Shown: positions 1 through 8,985 of the stretch, piece after piece
Numbering within the stretch: position 1 is the stretch's first letter
How the letters are laid out: each line of letters begins with the position of its first letter
NCBI GenBank assembly: GCA_947500585.1
Contig: CANMSN010000001.1
Location: 604,765-668,764, forward strand
Origin: an uncultured Flavobacteriaceae bacterium
GTDB taxonomy: Bacteria; Bacteroidota; Bacteroidia; Flavobacteriales; Flavobacteriaceae
Direction: 5' to 3'
DNA: 64,000 nt
The notes under the pieces: model-generated
Databases searched by the model: none
Told to the model about the DNA's origin: nothing
The model's input: only the letters and a program-made list of their open reading frames with translations
Position numbers and translations under genes: made by a program

Positions 1-226
1 CACGTTCGTCAAGAACTACTTTTTCCCATACCATTTTTGAGAAAAGGATGTCTCTATCATCAACATAACCATAATCTAATGGTTTATCGTTATCTAGCGC
101 CCTTTGCTCATCTGTTCTTACTCCAATTTCTTGTGGACTTTTAGCATTTAATATATTTGCTTGAGCAAATACACCAGACACTGTAAAAATAGCTGTAACG
201 GTTAATAAAAAACTTTTTAATTTCAT
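1..226 (-). CDS. gldN: Gliding motility / T9SS protein GldN (N-terminal part, cut by window edge)
   Basis: The first 75 codons are present and the rest lies beyond the left edge. The protein starts with a clear Sec signal peptide (MKLKSFLLTVTAIFTVSGVFA followed by QA). The mature part includes SPQEIGVRTDEQRALDND and YGYVDDRDILFSKMVWEKV, typical of GldN/PorN. In this family GldN is a periplasmic partner of the GldK ring of the type IX secretion system. It follows gldM by 57 bp as the last gene of a gldK-L-M-N block, the usual order. The identification rests on these motifs and on the context. Confidence 0.93.
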   Translation of the reverse strand, partial: MKLKSFLLTVTAIFTVSGVFAQANILNAKSPQEIGVRTDEQRALDNDKPLDYGYVDDRDILFSKMVWEKVVLDER

Positions 227-283
227 CTTAATATACATTTTAATTACTAGGGGAATATATGTAAATAATAATCCTCCTATTTT

Positions 284-1846
284 TTAATTTGTAAGCTCAA
301 CACTAATTGGTGATACTTTTTTAAGTATAACACTAACACCGCTAGCTTTAGCCTCTATATCAAACACTTGAACAATGGAACCACGTTTCGCTTTAGTTAG
401 TACTTGTTTCGCTCTACTATCTAACTTGTTTCCTCTTACATTTACTGTTGGCTGTCCAGGAACTTTAAATTTAAAGCCTGTAACTCGTAATGGTAATTCA
501 AAATCAAAATCATCAAATTTAGCTCCAATTGTTGAAATTCCAAATGCATTTTTTTGCATTTTAATCATGCCGTCCTCACCTCTTACAGTTCCTGTTGGTT
601 TAGGTAAATCTTTAATTCTAAATTTAGCATTATCGCTTACTTTTTTACCATCTGGTAATGTACCCGTAACGTTAATAGTAACTTCTCTACCTTTAATTTT
701 AGTAGCATCCATTACATAGCTGCTTCCAGAGCCTCTAGATAAACCTTGAGCACTTGCAGAAACTTTATTATCTGGAATACCAGCAAACGAAATAGTCATT
801 GGGTTTTTAACACCTCTATAAACTACATTCATTTTGTCTGCAGAAATTGTTGCAGAGTTTGGTTTAGCTACGGTAGCAAATGACGATGCAACTGGTACTT
901 CAACTTCCTCACCATCTTGAGCAAAAATTAATTTACCTTCAATTTTATGTTCTCCAACACCACCAGTTCCAATTTTCAATTTTACTTTACCATCTTCAAT
1001 AGCATATTGGTCTTTAGTTAGTGGTCTACCATCTAAAGTTAATTCAACTCTACTTGGTTTAGTAGATGCATCTTTACGACCTAATACAATTTGTCCATCA
1101 AATTGCTCGTTATTAAAGTAAGCAGACTTAGATGTTTCCATTAAAGTTGTATAGTTTGTCATTGATACCTCACTAGAAAGTGTTCCTTGTAACATGTTAG
1201 CTAACACCTGAGATTCAGTTGTTTTAATATCAGATTGCAATTGTGTCATTTTAGTTAAAGACGCCACTAAAGGAAAACCTTTGTAGTGGTAATCTAACCA
1301 ATCTTGTTTAACACCATCTCTGTTTTTAACTTCATCTGTACTAAACTTTTCGTTAACTTCTTTAATTACAGATTCCATACCTTTTTCGCCAGCTAAAACA
1401 TTAGCTACACCTTCTCTAAAGGTTTTCATTTGATTTAAAAATTCCTGACCATCTTCTTTGATTTTATCACCTTTGAAGAAGTGCTCATCAAGATAATCGC
1501 CTTTATCCATGATCTCATAATCTGTAGGATCATCAATTTTAGCGGTCATTTTGCTTTTTAAATCTGTTAAATAAGTGTCAAAATCATGAGCTAACTTATC
1601 AATTTGATCAGCTTTTGCTTTTAAAGGCTCATATTTTTCTGGTTGATCTGCAGCTTTCACATCTAAACTTGCAACAAAACTAGCGTTTCTAGATTCTGTA
1701 GCTTCGTTAGATTCTACTAACTTTTCGTTCATTAATCCGAAGGCTGAAAGCACTTCTTTAGACATATTTAAAGCTAGCATTGCTATAAATATTAAATACA
1801 TCAGATTAATCATTTTCTGTCTTGGGGTTTCTTTTCCTCCTGCCAT
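284..1846 (-). CDS. gldM: Gliding motility / T9SS motor protein GldM
   Basis: The 520-residue protein has the family's usual length and begins MAGGKETPRQKMINLMYLIF. A single N-terminal membrane helix spans about residues 13-32 and is followed by a long periplasmic region of helical and then beta-rich domains. In the family, GldM pairs with GldL to form the proton-driven inner-membrane motor of type IX secretion and gliding, and its periplasmic shaft reaches the GldK/GldN ring. It lies 50 bp after gldL and 57 bp before gldN, consistent with one transcript. Nothing unusual was seen. Confidence 0.97.
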   Translation of the reverse strand: MAGGKETPRQKMINLMYLIFIAMLALNMSKEVLSAFGLMNEKLVESNEATESRNASFVASLDVKAADQPEKYEPLKAKADQIDKLAHDFDTYLTDLKSKMTAKIDDPTDYEIMDKGDYLDEHFFKGDKIKEDGQEFLNQMKTFREGVANVLAGEKGMESVIKEVNEKFSTDEVKNRDGVKQDWLDYHYKGFPLVASLTKMTQLQSDIKTTESQVLANMLQGTLSSEVSMTNYTTLMETSKSAYFNNEQFDGQIVLGRKDASTKPSRVELTLDGRPLTKDQYAIEDGKVKLKIGTGGVGEHKIEGKLIFAQDGEEVEVPVASSFATVAKPNSATISADKMNVVYRGVKNPMTISFAGIPDNKVSASAQGLSRGSGSSYVMDATKIKGREVTINVTGTLPDGKKVSDNAKFRIKDLPKPTGTVRGEDGMIKMQKNAFGISTIGAKFDDFDFELPLRVTGFKFKVPGQPTVNVRGNKLDSRAKQVLTKAKRGSIVQVFDIEAKASGVSVILKKVSPISVELTN

Positions 1847-1896
1847 GTGTAATTAGGTTTTTTTTGGTTAATATTAAATTTGGGATTAACTCCTAA

Positions 1897-2535
1897 TTAT
1901 TTACTCATTGCAGATAACATACCGCCATAAACACCATTTAATGATGATAAGTTAGATGCTAAAGATTGCATTTGTTCTTTTAATTTAGCTGCATTTTCTA
2001 CAGACTCTTCATTAATAGTAGCTTGTTTATTTGCATTATCTAACTGTACTTTATATAAGCTATTTAATGATTCCATTTGAGCAGCAGCTAAAGATAGCTC
2101 TTCACCATATTTCTTACTAGCCTCAATTGAATCTACAGTAGATCCCATGTTTTTAGCAGCACCTTCGAAGTTTCGAATACTGTCACCTAAACTTGAGATT
2201 AATTCGCCATCAATTTTAGCTTCTTTTAATAAGTTATCTAATTTTTTAGATAAAAGACCTTGAGCGTCTTCTTTAGCTTCTTTTTTAGCTGATGCTTGTC
2301 CTCCTGCTAATTCAGGATATACTAGCGACCAATCAACTTCTTCATCAATAGGTTCAAACGCAGATAATGCAAATATAATTGCTTCAGTTACAAGGCCAAT
2401 AGTTAACATAACATTACCAGTTAAAGGTCCTATTTCGAAGTGAATAATTTTGAATAGTGCTCCAACGATTACAATTGCTGCTCCAAGCCCGTAAGCCATA
2501 CCCATGAATTTCTTTTTTGCTCTTGAATTTGCCAT
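1897..2535 (-). CDS. gldL: Gliding motility / T9SS motor protein GldL
   Basis: This 212-residue protein has two N-terminal membrane helices (about residues 12-32 and 38-60) and a long cytoplasmic, coiled-coil-prone tail rich in Ala, Glu, Lys and Leu. This is the GldL/PorL architecture. In the family it forms the proton-conducting stator ring around GldM helices. It lies 78 bp after gldK and 50 bp before gldM in the canonical order. The start MANSRAKKKFMGMAYGLG is well supported, with no competing upstream start. Confidence 0.96.
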   Translation of the reverse strand: MANSRAKKKFMGMAYGLGAAIVIVGALFKIIHFEIGPLTGNVMLTIGLVTEAIIFALSAFEPIDEEVDWSLVYPELAGGQASAKKEAKEDAQGLLSKKLDNLLKEAKIDGELISSLGDSIRNFEGAAKNMGSTVDSIEASKKYGEELSLAAAQMESLNSLYKVQLDNANKQATINEESVENAAKLKEQMQSLASNLSSLNGVYGGMLSAMSK

Positions 2536-2613
2536 AATTTTTGATTTTTAATTTAAGTAAGATACTTAAGTAGGTTAATTAATAGTATTTATTGTTATTG
2601 ATTTGATTAAAAT

Positions 2614-3987
2614 TTATTTTCCTCCGTTTTTATTCGCAGTTACTTGTGTCCCCATGTAATCTTGAACGGTTCTAAAACCTATAAAACTTCTTGCTGAATC
2701 AGCATATTCGTAATCTCTAGAACTCACTTGCAAGAAGTAAGCAACATCTTTCCAAGAACCTCCTCTTACAATTTTACGTTGGTTATTTACATCGTTAACA
2801 CTTGGGTTAATTGTTGATGTGTATTCATAAGAGTTAGGATCGTAAGATGCATTTACCCATTCTGAAACATTACCAGCCATGTTATACAAATTAAAATCAT
2901 TAGGCTCGTAAGACTTAGCTTCTACAGTATATAATGCTTGATCTGCTGCATAATCACCTCTTACAGGTTTAAAGTTTGCCATAAAGCAACCTCTATCACT
3001 TTTTGTATAAGGACCTCCCCAAGGATAAGTTGCAGCTTGTAAACCACCTCTAGCGGCATACTCCCACTCTGCTTCAGATGGTAATCTGAATGTATTTACC
3101 ATTTGAGCTCCTTTAGATTTTTGGTGTGAATTTTTGTTTATAGTTCTCCACTCACAAAACGCTTTTGCTTGTTTCCAAGTTACTCCTACTACAGGATATT
3201 CGCTGTAAGCATCATGCCAAAAATAATCGTTATGCATAGGCTCGTTATAAGAATATGCGAAATCTCTAATCCATACTGTTGTATCAGGGTAGACTTCTAC
3301 TTCTTCTTTCTTTACAACATCTTTACGGCTTATACCTCTATTTTTTGCTGCTTCTTGTATATCCATATAGCTATACTGAAACTTAAACTTTTTAACGTCC
3401 CATGTTCTTTGCCCATTGTAAGATTCTTCAATAGGTAAGTACATAGTATCCATAACTTCTGTATAGTACTCATCAGGATAATCTGAAGTATCAAATACTA
3501 AATCAACATCTTTATTGATTTTTCTACCTTCATAACCTGTAGGCCCTAATCCAGTATAGTTTTCGAACATATACTTTTCGTAAACAGACATATTAGCTGT
3601 ATCTGCATCCTTAAATGCATACTCACCAATACCGCCATCATCTGGCACTTTACCTACCTCATCAGCTAATATTGCTAATTTCATTCTAACTATAGAATCT
3701 CTTACCCAATGTACAAATTGACGATACTCGCTATTTGTAATTTCGGTAGCATCCATATAAAAGGCTCTAACTGTTGCTGTTTTTGCTGGAGCATCGTTAA
3801 CACCAGCTAAATCATCATCGGCTTTACCCATAATAAATGCACCCCCAGGAATAAGTTCCATACCATATGGCTTTTCTGGATGCCATTTCTTTCCTTGAAC
3901 ACCAACTAATTCGCCCTTATCTTTAGAGCCACAACTTGTTAGTATTGCTAATACTGCGGTTAATAATATAAATTTCTTAATATCCAT
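2614..3987 (-). CDS. gldK: Gliding motility / T9SS outer-membrane lipoprotein GldK
   Basis: This is an SUMF1/FGE-sulfatase-fold lipoprotein that forms the periplasmic ring of type IX secretion with GldN. I chose the ATG at 3987 because it gives a lipoprotein signal (MDIKKFILLTAVLAILTSC, lipobox LTSC at residue 19). The open frame reaches a TTG at 4053, but that adds 22 non-signal-like residues. Fold motifs visible are EITNSEYRQFVHW, FRLPSEAEWEYAARGG, NLYNMAGNVSEWV and RKIVRGGSWKD near the C-terminus. It is the first gene of the gldKLMN block, separated from the upstream gene by a hairpin at about 4084-4118. Confidence 0.96.
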   Translation of the reverse strand: MDIKKFILLTAVLAILTSCGSKDKGELVGVQGKKWHPEKPYGMELIPGGAFIMGKADDDLAGVNDAPAKTATVRAFYMDATEITNSEYRQFVHWVRDSIVRMKLAILADEVGKVPDDGGIGEYAFKDADTANMSVYEKYMFENYTGLGPTGYEGRKINKDVDLVFDTSDYPDEYYTEVMDTMYLPIEESYNGQRTWDVKKFKFQYSYMDIQEAAKNRGISRKDVVKKEEVEVYPDTTVWIRDFAYSYNEPMHNDYFWHDAYSEYPVVGVTWKQAKAFCEWRTINKNSHQKSKGAQMVNTFRLPSEAEWEYAARGGLQAATYPWGGPYTKSDRGCFMANFKPVRGDYAADQALYTVEAKSYEPNDFNLYNMAGNVSEWVNASYDPNSYEYTSTINPSVNDVNNQRKIVRGGSWKDVAYFLQVSSRDYEYADSARSFIGFRTVQDYMGTQVTANKNGGK

Positions 3988-4074
3988 AGAAAACTCGAGG
4001 TTAATTAATTTAAGCTTTATTTTGAGAGCGTAAACATATTTATATATTTTCAATTAAACAACTTTTTATCTAAA

Positions 4075-4118
4075 AAAAATACATTTCATCGTAAAAAAAT
4101 AGCATTTCGACGATGAAA
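4075..4118 (-). terminator. Hairpin with T-run between the arginase-fold gene and gldK
   Basis: A 9-bp stem (TTTCATCGT at 4084-4092 against ACGATGAAA at 4110-4118) encloses a 17-nt loop. On the minus strand a run of eight T follows a few bases later (about 4075-4082). It could end transcription of the upstream gene at 4145. The long loop and AT-rich stem make it a modest terminator, and attenuation before gldK is an alternative. Confidence 0.5.
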
Positions 4119-4144
4119 TTGGTTTTTAGACCATGCTTTGTCTA

Positions 4145-5311
4145 TTATACTGAATTCTTTTGAATCGCTTTAAACCAGCGTTCTGGCACTATATTTTCAC
4201 ATGCATCTAAGTAATCTTGATGCATGCAAGGTAATAACGTATGTCTTTTTAATTTATTATTGATTTCATTCAAAAAAGGGATTTCAATCCACCATCTTCC
4301 TGTTTTATTGCTTTTATAAAACACCAATTCTTCAGAATCAACTAGGGTTATATACTTTTGATAGTTTCTATCATCTGTAAAATCATCATCTTTTACTCTG
4401 TAATTAACACCTTCAATAAAATACCAAAGCATTTGTGAAATTAACATTGACGTCATTTCATCATCCTTTGAGGGTTTATATTCGTAAATTCCAAATGATG
4501 TTACTTTATTACTTATACCTGCATAACGTGCGATAGCACAAATTTCTTTTCCGTCCAATCCATTTGGTGAATACTTTTGATTTAAACTCACCTCAGAACC
4601 TTTTACCGAATTCAAATCTATAGTCACAATATTAGCATCTCTTAGTACAGGTTCTACTACAGTAATATCGTTTGACACTTTACCTAACCTATATGATTCG
4701 AAATATAAACTATCCATCAAGTCTATTTCTTCCTGTGCATTAAAAAAGGTTTGATATCCTACCGTAGCATAATTGAACAAATTATAAGGCTGATCTAGAA
4801 TTATTTTACCAATAAAACTATTGTTCTTAATTGGCTTTGTAGAATCTCCCAGATTAAATTGACAATCTATATTCACAATGTTTACCATTGGAATTAAATT
4901 ATCGTAGGCTCTGTAGTTGGCATAAGTAAGATCTTGGGTGCCTCCTATAATTATAGGAATAATATTCTTCTTTATTAATAAGTTAATCGCTGTTTTTAGA
5001 GCAAAATATGTGTCATCAACACTTTCTCCTTTTTCAATATCGCCTAAATCGGCAATAGTAGTATTCCAACTTCCAGGAAAAAGACCGTAAAATGATTTTC
5101 TAACCTCATCTAATTCAATCTCTTCTCCTATATAATTAATATCGTTTCTATTTTCTAGAACACCAATTATGGCAATATTAACATCATCTAAATCGGGAAT
5201 TCCGTTTTGTGCAGAGTGAATTTTAAGTTTTCTTCCTAAGGCTTGCATAGAAAGTAACTCGTTGTGTGCTCGAACTAAATCTGAGACTGGAGATAGAAAA
5301 TTAAAGTTCAT
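4145..5311 (-). CDS. Arginase/formimidoylglutamase-fold protein with degenerate metal site
   Basis: This 388-residue protein of the ureohydrolase fold is commonly found beside gldK and topA in flavobacteria. The metal-ligand motifs are recognisable but altered. The GGDHS-type motif reads GGTQD (residues 123-127), the DAHxD-type motif reads NIDCQFN (147-153), and the SFDxDxxDP-type motif reads TIDLNSVKGSE (230-240). Both ligand histidines and several aspartates are therefore missing, while single Asp residues in the second and third motifs remain. By family knowledge the binuclear manganese centre should not assemble, so arginase or formiminoglutamase activity is doubtful. A structural or regulatory role is an inference. 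The fold assignment is fairly secure and the function is not. Confidence 0.82.
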   Translation of the reverse strand: MNFNFLSPVSDLVRAHNELLSMQALGRKLKIHSAQNGIPDLDDVNIAIIGVLENRNDINYIGEEIELDEVRKSFYGLFPGSWNTTIADLGDIEKGESVDDTYFALKTAINLLIKKNIIPIIIGGTQDLTYANYRAYDNLIPMVNIVNIDCQFNLGDSTKPIKNNSFIGKIILDQPYNLFNYATVGYQTFFNAQEEIDLMDSLYFESYRLGKVSNDITVVEPVLRDANIVTIDLNSVKGSEVSLNQKYSPNGLDGKEICAIARYAGISNKVTSFGIYEYKPSKDDEMTSMLISQMLWYFIEGVNYRVKDDDFTDDRNYQKYITLVDSEELVFYKSNKTGRWWIEIPFLNEINNKLKRHTLLPCMHQDYLDACENIVPERWFKAIQKNSV

Positions 5312-5472
5312 CTATTTAAAGAAGCAATTCTTTTTATTTTTTTGACTAAACACAAATATCAATAGAATAATCGAATTTTCAATCACCTTTATGTTAAAAA
5401 AACCGATGAAATGCAATTATTCCTAAAAATTTAGATCTAATAATTGTGAAATATTTAAAGAGAAAATAAAAA

Positions 5473-7962
5473 TTACTTCTTTTTAGAGGTTGCTTTTTTC
5501 TTTGTTGCTTTCTTTTTAGGTGTTTTTGCTTCAATAATAGCCTTAGCTTCATCTAAAGTCATTTCTGTAACATCAACAGTTTTGGGTAATTCAACTTTTA
5601 TTTTTCCTTTTAATACATTGTGCCTACCCCAACGTGCTTTTTCTACACGTATGCCTTCTTCTTCCCAATTGTGAATGACCTTATCTATTTCTTTTTGAAT
5701 TTTAGCTTCAATAAGTTCAACAATATCTTCATCTGATAAATCGTCCCAATCGTATTTCTTATTGACGTTAATAAACATATTATTCCATTTAATAAATGGT
5801 CCAAAACGCCCTTTACCTTTTTGTACAGGTAAATCTTTATACATATATATAGGAGCGTCTGCTTTTTGCTTTTCTTTAATTAAAACCACAGCATCATCTA
5901 AGTCTACACTCAATGGGTCTGTACCTTTTGGTAATGAAACAAAGGAATCTCCAAACTTTACATAAGGTCCAAATCGCCCATTATTTACTATAATATCTTC
6001 GCCTTTATATTCTCCTAAACTTTTAGGAAGCTGAAATAAATCCATAGCTTCCTCATAAGTAATGGTATTTAATTGCTGGTCTGGACTTAAACTTGCGAAT
6101 TGTGGTTTTTCCTCATCATCAACAGTACCTATTTGTACCATAGGTCCAAATTTTCCTAAACGTACACTTACCCGTTTTCCCGTTTTAGGATCTTCACCTA
6201 AAATACGTTCGCCAGATTCTCTATCGGCATTCTCTTTTACATCTTCCACTACCGGGTGAAAATCTTTATAAAACGATTTCATCATTTTAGTCCAATCTTC
6301 TTTCCCATCTGCTATATCGTCAAAATCAGCTTCTACCTTTGCTGTAAAGTTATAATCTAGAATGGTTTCAAAATGGTTTACTAAAAAGTCGGTAACAATC
6401 ATTCCAATATCAGTAGGCACTAATTTCCCTTTATCAGATCCTACTTTTTCGCTAAGTAATTTATCTTGAACAGCACCATTTAGTAATGTAAATTGAGAAT
6501 ATGTTCTTTCTTCGCCTTCAATAGTACCTTTTTCAACATAATTTCTATTTTGAATCGTTGAAATAGTTGGCGCATACGTAGACGGACGACCAATACCTAA
6601 TTCTTCCAACTTTTTAACTAAAGAAGCCTCGGTATATCTTGCTGGTGGACGTGTGTAACGCTCAGTTGCCGTTATGTAATTATTAAGTAAACTTTCGTTA
6701 GTTTTCATTGCTGGTAGCATACCTTCTTGCTCTACATCTTCATCATCAGTACCTTCCAAATATACTTTTAAAAACCCATCAAATGTAATGACTTCGCCAT
6801 TTGCAGTAAAGGTTTCATTATGTGTTGAAGCATTAATTTTAACATTGGTACGTTCTAATTCTGCTTCACTCATTTGCGATGCTATGGAACGTTTCCAAAT
6901 TAAATCATACAATCTGGCTTGATCCCTATCTATATCTACAGAATGTGTAGCAAAATTTGTAGGACGTATAGCCTCATGTGCTTCTTGTGCGCCCTTTGCT
7001 TTACCTTTATAATTTCTTGGTTTGCTATATTTTGCCCCGTAAGCATCTTTAATTTCCGCCTCAGCACCTTTTCTAGCTTCATCAGATAAATTTACACTAT
7101 CTGTTCTCATGTAAGTTATTAAACCCGCTTCATATAGGCGTTGCGCCATATTCATGGTTTTACTTACTGAAAAATATAATTTTCGTGATGCCTCTTGCTG
7201 TAAAGTTGACGTAGTAAACGGCGCTGCTGGAGATTTTTTAGCTGGTTTTTTTTGTAAATCTGCTACTTTAAAATCTGCTGAAGCATTTTGCTCTAAAAAC
7301 TTTTGAGCTTCTGCTTTAGTAGAAAAATTCTTTGGAAGTTTCGCTTTAAAAGTTTGACCATCTTCATTAGAGAATTCAGCATCAACTCTATAAGATGCCA
7401 CTGGTGTAAACTCTTGTATTTCTCTTTCTTTTTCTACAATTAAACGTACCGATACCGATTGTACTCTTCCAGCAGAAAGTCCTCCTTTTACTTTTCTCCA
7501 AAGCACAGGAGACAATTCATAACCCACAATTCTATCTAATACACGACGCGCTTGTTGTGCGTCAACCAAATCGTAATCTATACTTCTTGGATTTTCAATA
7601 GCTTTTTGAATGGCAGATTTTGTGATTTCATGAAAAACAATACGTTTTGTCTTGTCTTTATCAAGCTTTAAAGTTTCTGCAAGATGCCACGCAATAGCCT
7701 CACCCTCACGATCCTCATCACTTGCTAACCAAACCATTTCTGCTTTTTTAGCAAGGTCTTTTAGTTTTTTTACAACTGCTTTTTTATCACTAGAAACTTC
7801 ATATTTTGGTTTAAAATCGCCTTCAACATCCACTCCTAATTCCTTAGATGGAAGATCGGAAATATGCCCAAAACTAGATTCTACTTTAAAATCTTTTCCT
7901 AAAAATTTTTCTATAGTTTTTGCCTTAGCAGGTGACTCAACAATCACTAAATTCTTCGCCAT
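5473..7962 (-). CDS. topA: DNA topoisomerase I (type IA)
   Basis: This 829-residue enzyme relaxes negative supercoils by passing one strand through a transient single-strand break. A TOPRIM domain is at the N-terminus (IVESPAKAKTIEKFLG with Glu9; SDEDREGE at 81-88). The catalytic tyrosine is Tyr284 in GLITYMRTDS. RVQSVSVRLIVEKE (about 166-179) and GIGRPSTYAPTI are family signatures. The C-terminus carries several short repeats with the pattern GRFGPxxK and no cysteine zinc ribbons, and ends in a Lys-rich tail, as is usual in Bacteroidota. A TAnnTTTG box lies about 20 bp upstream. The ATG start gives MAKNLVIVESPAKAK, as in the family. Confidence 0.97.
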   Translation of the reverse strand: MAKNLVIVESPAKAKTIEKFLGKDFKVESSFGHISDLPSKELGVDVEGDFKPKYEVSSDKKAVVKKLKDLAKKAEMVWLASDEDREGEAIAWHLAETLKLDKDKTKRIVFHEITKSAIQKAIENPRSIDYDLVDAQQARRVLDRIVGYELSPVLWRKVKGGLSAGRVQSVSVRLIVEKEREIQEFTPVASYRVDAEFSNEDGQTFKAKLPKNFSTKAEAQKFLEQNASADFKVADLQKKPAKKSPAAPFTTSTLQQEASRKLYFSVSKTMNMAQRLYEAGLITYMRTDSVNLSDEARKGAEAEIKDAYGAKYSKPRNYKGKAKGAQEAHEAIRPTNFATHSVDIDRDQARLYDLIWKRSIASQMSEAELERTNVKINASTHNETFTANGEVITFDGFLKVYLEGTDDEDVEQEGMLPAMKTNESLLNNYITATERYTRPPARYTEASLVKKLEELGIGRPSTYAPTISTIQNRNYVEKGTIEGEERTYSQFTLLNGAVQDKLLSEKVGSDKGKLVPTDIGMIVTDFLVNHFETILDYNFTAKVEADFDDIADGKEDWTKMMKSFYKDFHPVVEDVKENADRESGERILGEDPKTGKRVSVRLGKFGPMVQIGTVDDEEKPQFASLSPDQQLNTITYEEAMDLFQLPKSLGEYKGEDIIVNNGRFGPYVKFGDSFVSLPKGTDPLSVDLDDAVVLIKEKQKADAPIYMYKDLPVQKGKGRFGPFIKWNNMFINVNKKYDWDDLSDEDIVELIEAKIQKEIDKVIHNWEEEGIRVEKARWGRHNVLKGKIKVELPKTVDVTEMTLDEAKAIIEAKTPKKKATKKKATSKKK

Positions 7963-7981
7963 ACTTGATTTTTTGAAGCTA

Positions 7982-7989
7982 CAAATGTA
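7982..7989 (-). promoter_or_regulatory. Putative -7 element upstream of topA
   Basis: Read on the minus strand the octamer is TACATTTG, matching the Flavobacterium -7 consensus TAnnTTTG, 20 bp before the topA start. No TTG element was found 17-23 bp further upstream, so support is partial. Confidence 0.4.
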
Positions 7990-8043
7990 TATGAAAAAAA
8001 GTTTATCTGCCTAATTTTACAGATTATCTATTATTTATTTCAA

Positions 8044-8080
8044 TAAAAAAAGCCGCATTTATCACATAAAATACGGCTTG
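8044..8080 (-). terminator. Rho-independent terminator after the 8.1-8.9 kb membrane-protein gene
   Basis: An 11-bp stem with one mismatch (AAGCCGTATTT against AAATGCGGCTT on the minus strand) is followed by seven T, 20 bp after the stop of the upstream gene. It separates that gene from topA. Confidence 0.8.
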
Positions 8081-8100
8081 TATTCTCTTTAATTTAATTT

Positions 8101-8883
8101 TTATTCGGATACTGTTCCTATTTCTTCAATAGCATTGTTATCCTCAAAACCAATAACATTTTTGTATACTAAATAGATTGGGTGGTAAACAAAAGTAGCT
8201 GTAAATAAAACTCCAATACCGCAAAGTAAAAACCCAACTATTTGAGCTAATAATGATGCAACAATTATAAGCCCAAAAGAAATTAGCCATTTTTTATTTC
8301 CTAATTTAAAACTTGTTTTTACAATGTCACTAACACTAAGCTCTGGATTAAATGCAAAAAATAAAGCAAAATAAGATAAAGGAACTATAGCATAAATTAG
8401 TGGAATATAGCATAATATTGCTCCTAAAATACCAATACCAAATGAAGCTAACATTAGCACAAAAATCTTACTTAAATACTTTCCTTTTATAAAATAAAAA
8501 AAGTCTGAAGTTGAAACCTGCTCATTGTAGTCTAGTTTTTTTACAATTCTATAAAAAGCCGCATTTAAAGCCACTGATATTGTTCCTAAAACAAAAATAC
8601 CTACAATTACAAATACAACATATAATACAGACATTCCTGCAAAAAAATTGGTGAAAGCTTGATTATCATTATAGCCACTTTCTTGTTGCGCGATTACCAT
8701 ACCAATTAAAGGCATGTATAAAACAATAATTAACGGCAACATAACTACTAATGTAAATAATTGTAATAAAAAGCCTTGAAGCCAAGTCTTTTTAAATAAC
8801 TCAATAGCTTCCCCAAAAATAGTTCCAAAATCTAGTTCTTTGGCACTAGCTATTTTTTCTAATAAACTGCTTATTGTATTCAT
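8101..8883 (-). CDS. Multi-pass membrane protein of unknown function
   Basis: This 260-residue protein begins with a short soluble stretch (about 30 residues) followed by about five or six hydrophobic segments, including LLQLFTLVVMLPLIIVLYMP, a long span near 85-110 and paired spans near 140-180 and 200-235. Its layout resembles the poorly characterised flavobacterial membrane proteins often mislabelled as carotene oxygenases. No catalytic motif is visible. It stands alone, with its own terminator downstream and another terminator separating it from the next gene upstream. The gene is clearly real, but I do not recognise a function. Confidence 0.75.
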   Translation of the reverse strand: MNTISSLLEKIASAKELDFGTIFGEAIELFKKTWLQGFLLQLFTLVVMLPLIIVLYMPLIGMVIAQQESGYNDNQAFTNFFAGMSVLYVVFVIVGIFVLGTISVALNAAFYRIVKKLDYNEQVSTSDFFYFIKGKYLSKIFVLMLASFGIGILGAILCYIPLIYAIVPLSYFALFFAFNPELSVSDIVKTSFKLGNKKWLISFGLIIVASLLAQIVGFLLCGIGVLFTATFVYHPIYLVYKNVIGFEDNNAIEEIGTVSE

Positions 8884-8935
8884 TGTTTTTTGTTTGGTTA
8901 ATGTTAGATGATAAATATAATCATTTCATTTAATA

Positions 8936-8964
8936 ACAAAAAAATCCTGCCAAAAGCAGGATTT
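8936..8964 (-). terminator. Rho-independent terminator after the LVIVD lipoprotein gene
   Basis: A perfect 9-bp stem (AAATCCTGC at 8942-8950 against GCAGGATTT at 8956-8964) with a 5-nt loop is followed on the minus strand by a T-rich tract. It lies 21 bp after the stop of the gene at 8986. Confidence 0.82.
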
Positions 8965-8985
8965 ACATTTATAATATTACGGTTA

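Noticed and set aside
3988..4053. TTG start giving a longer GldK
   Set aside because: The extra 22 residues hide the lipoprotein signal; the ATG at 3987 exposes a proper lipobox.
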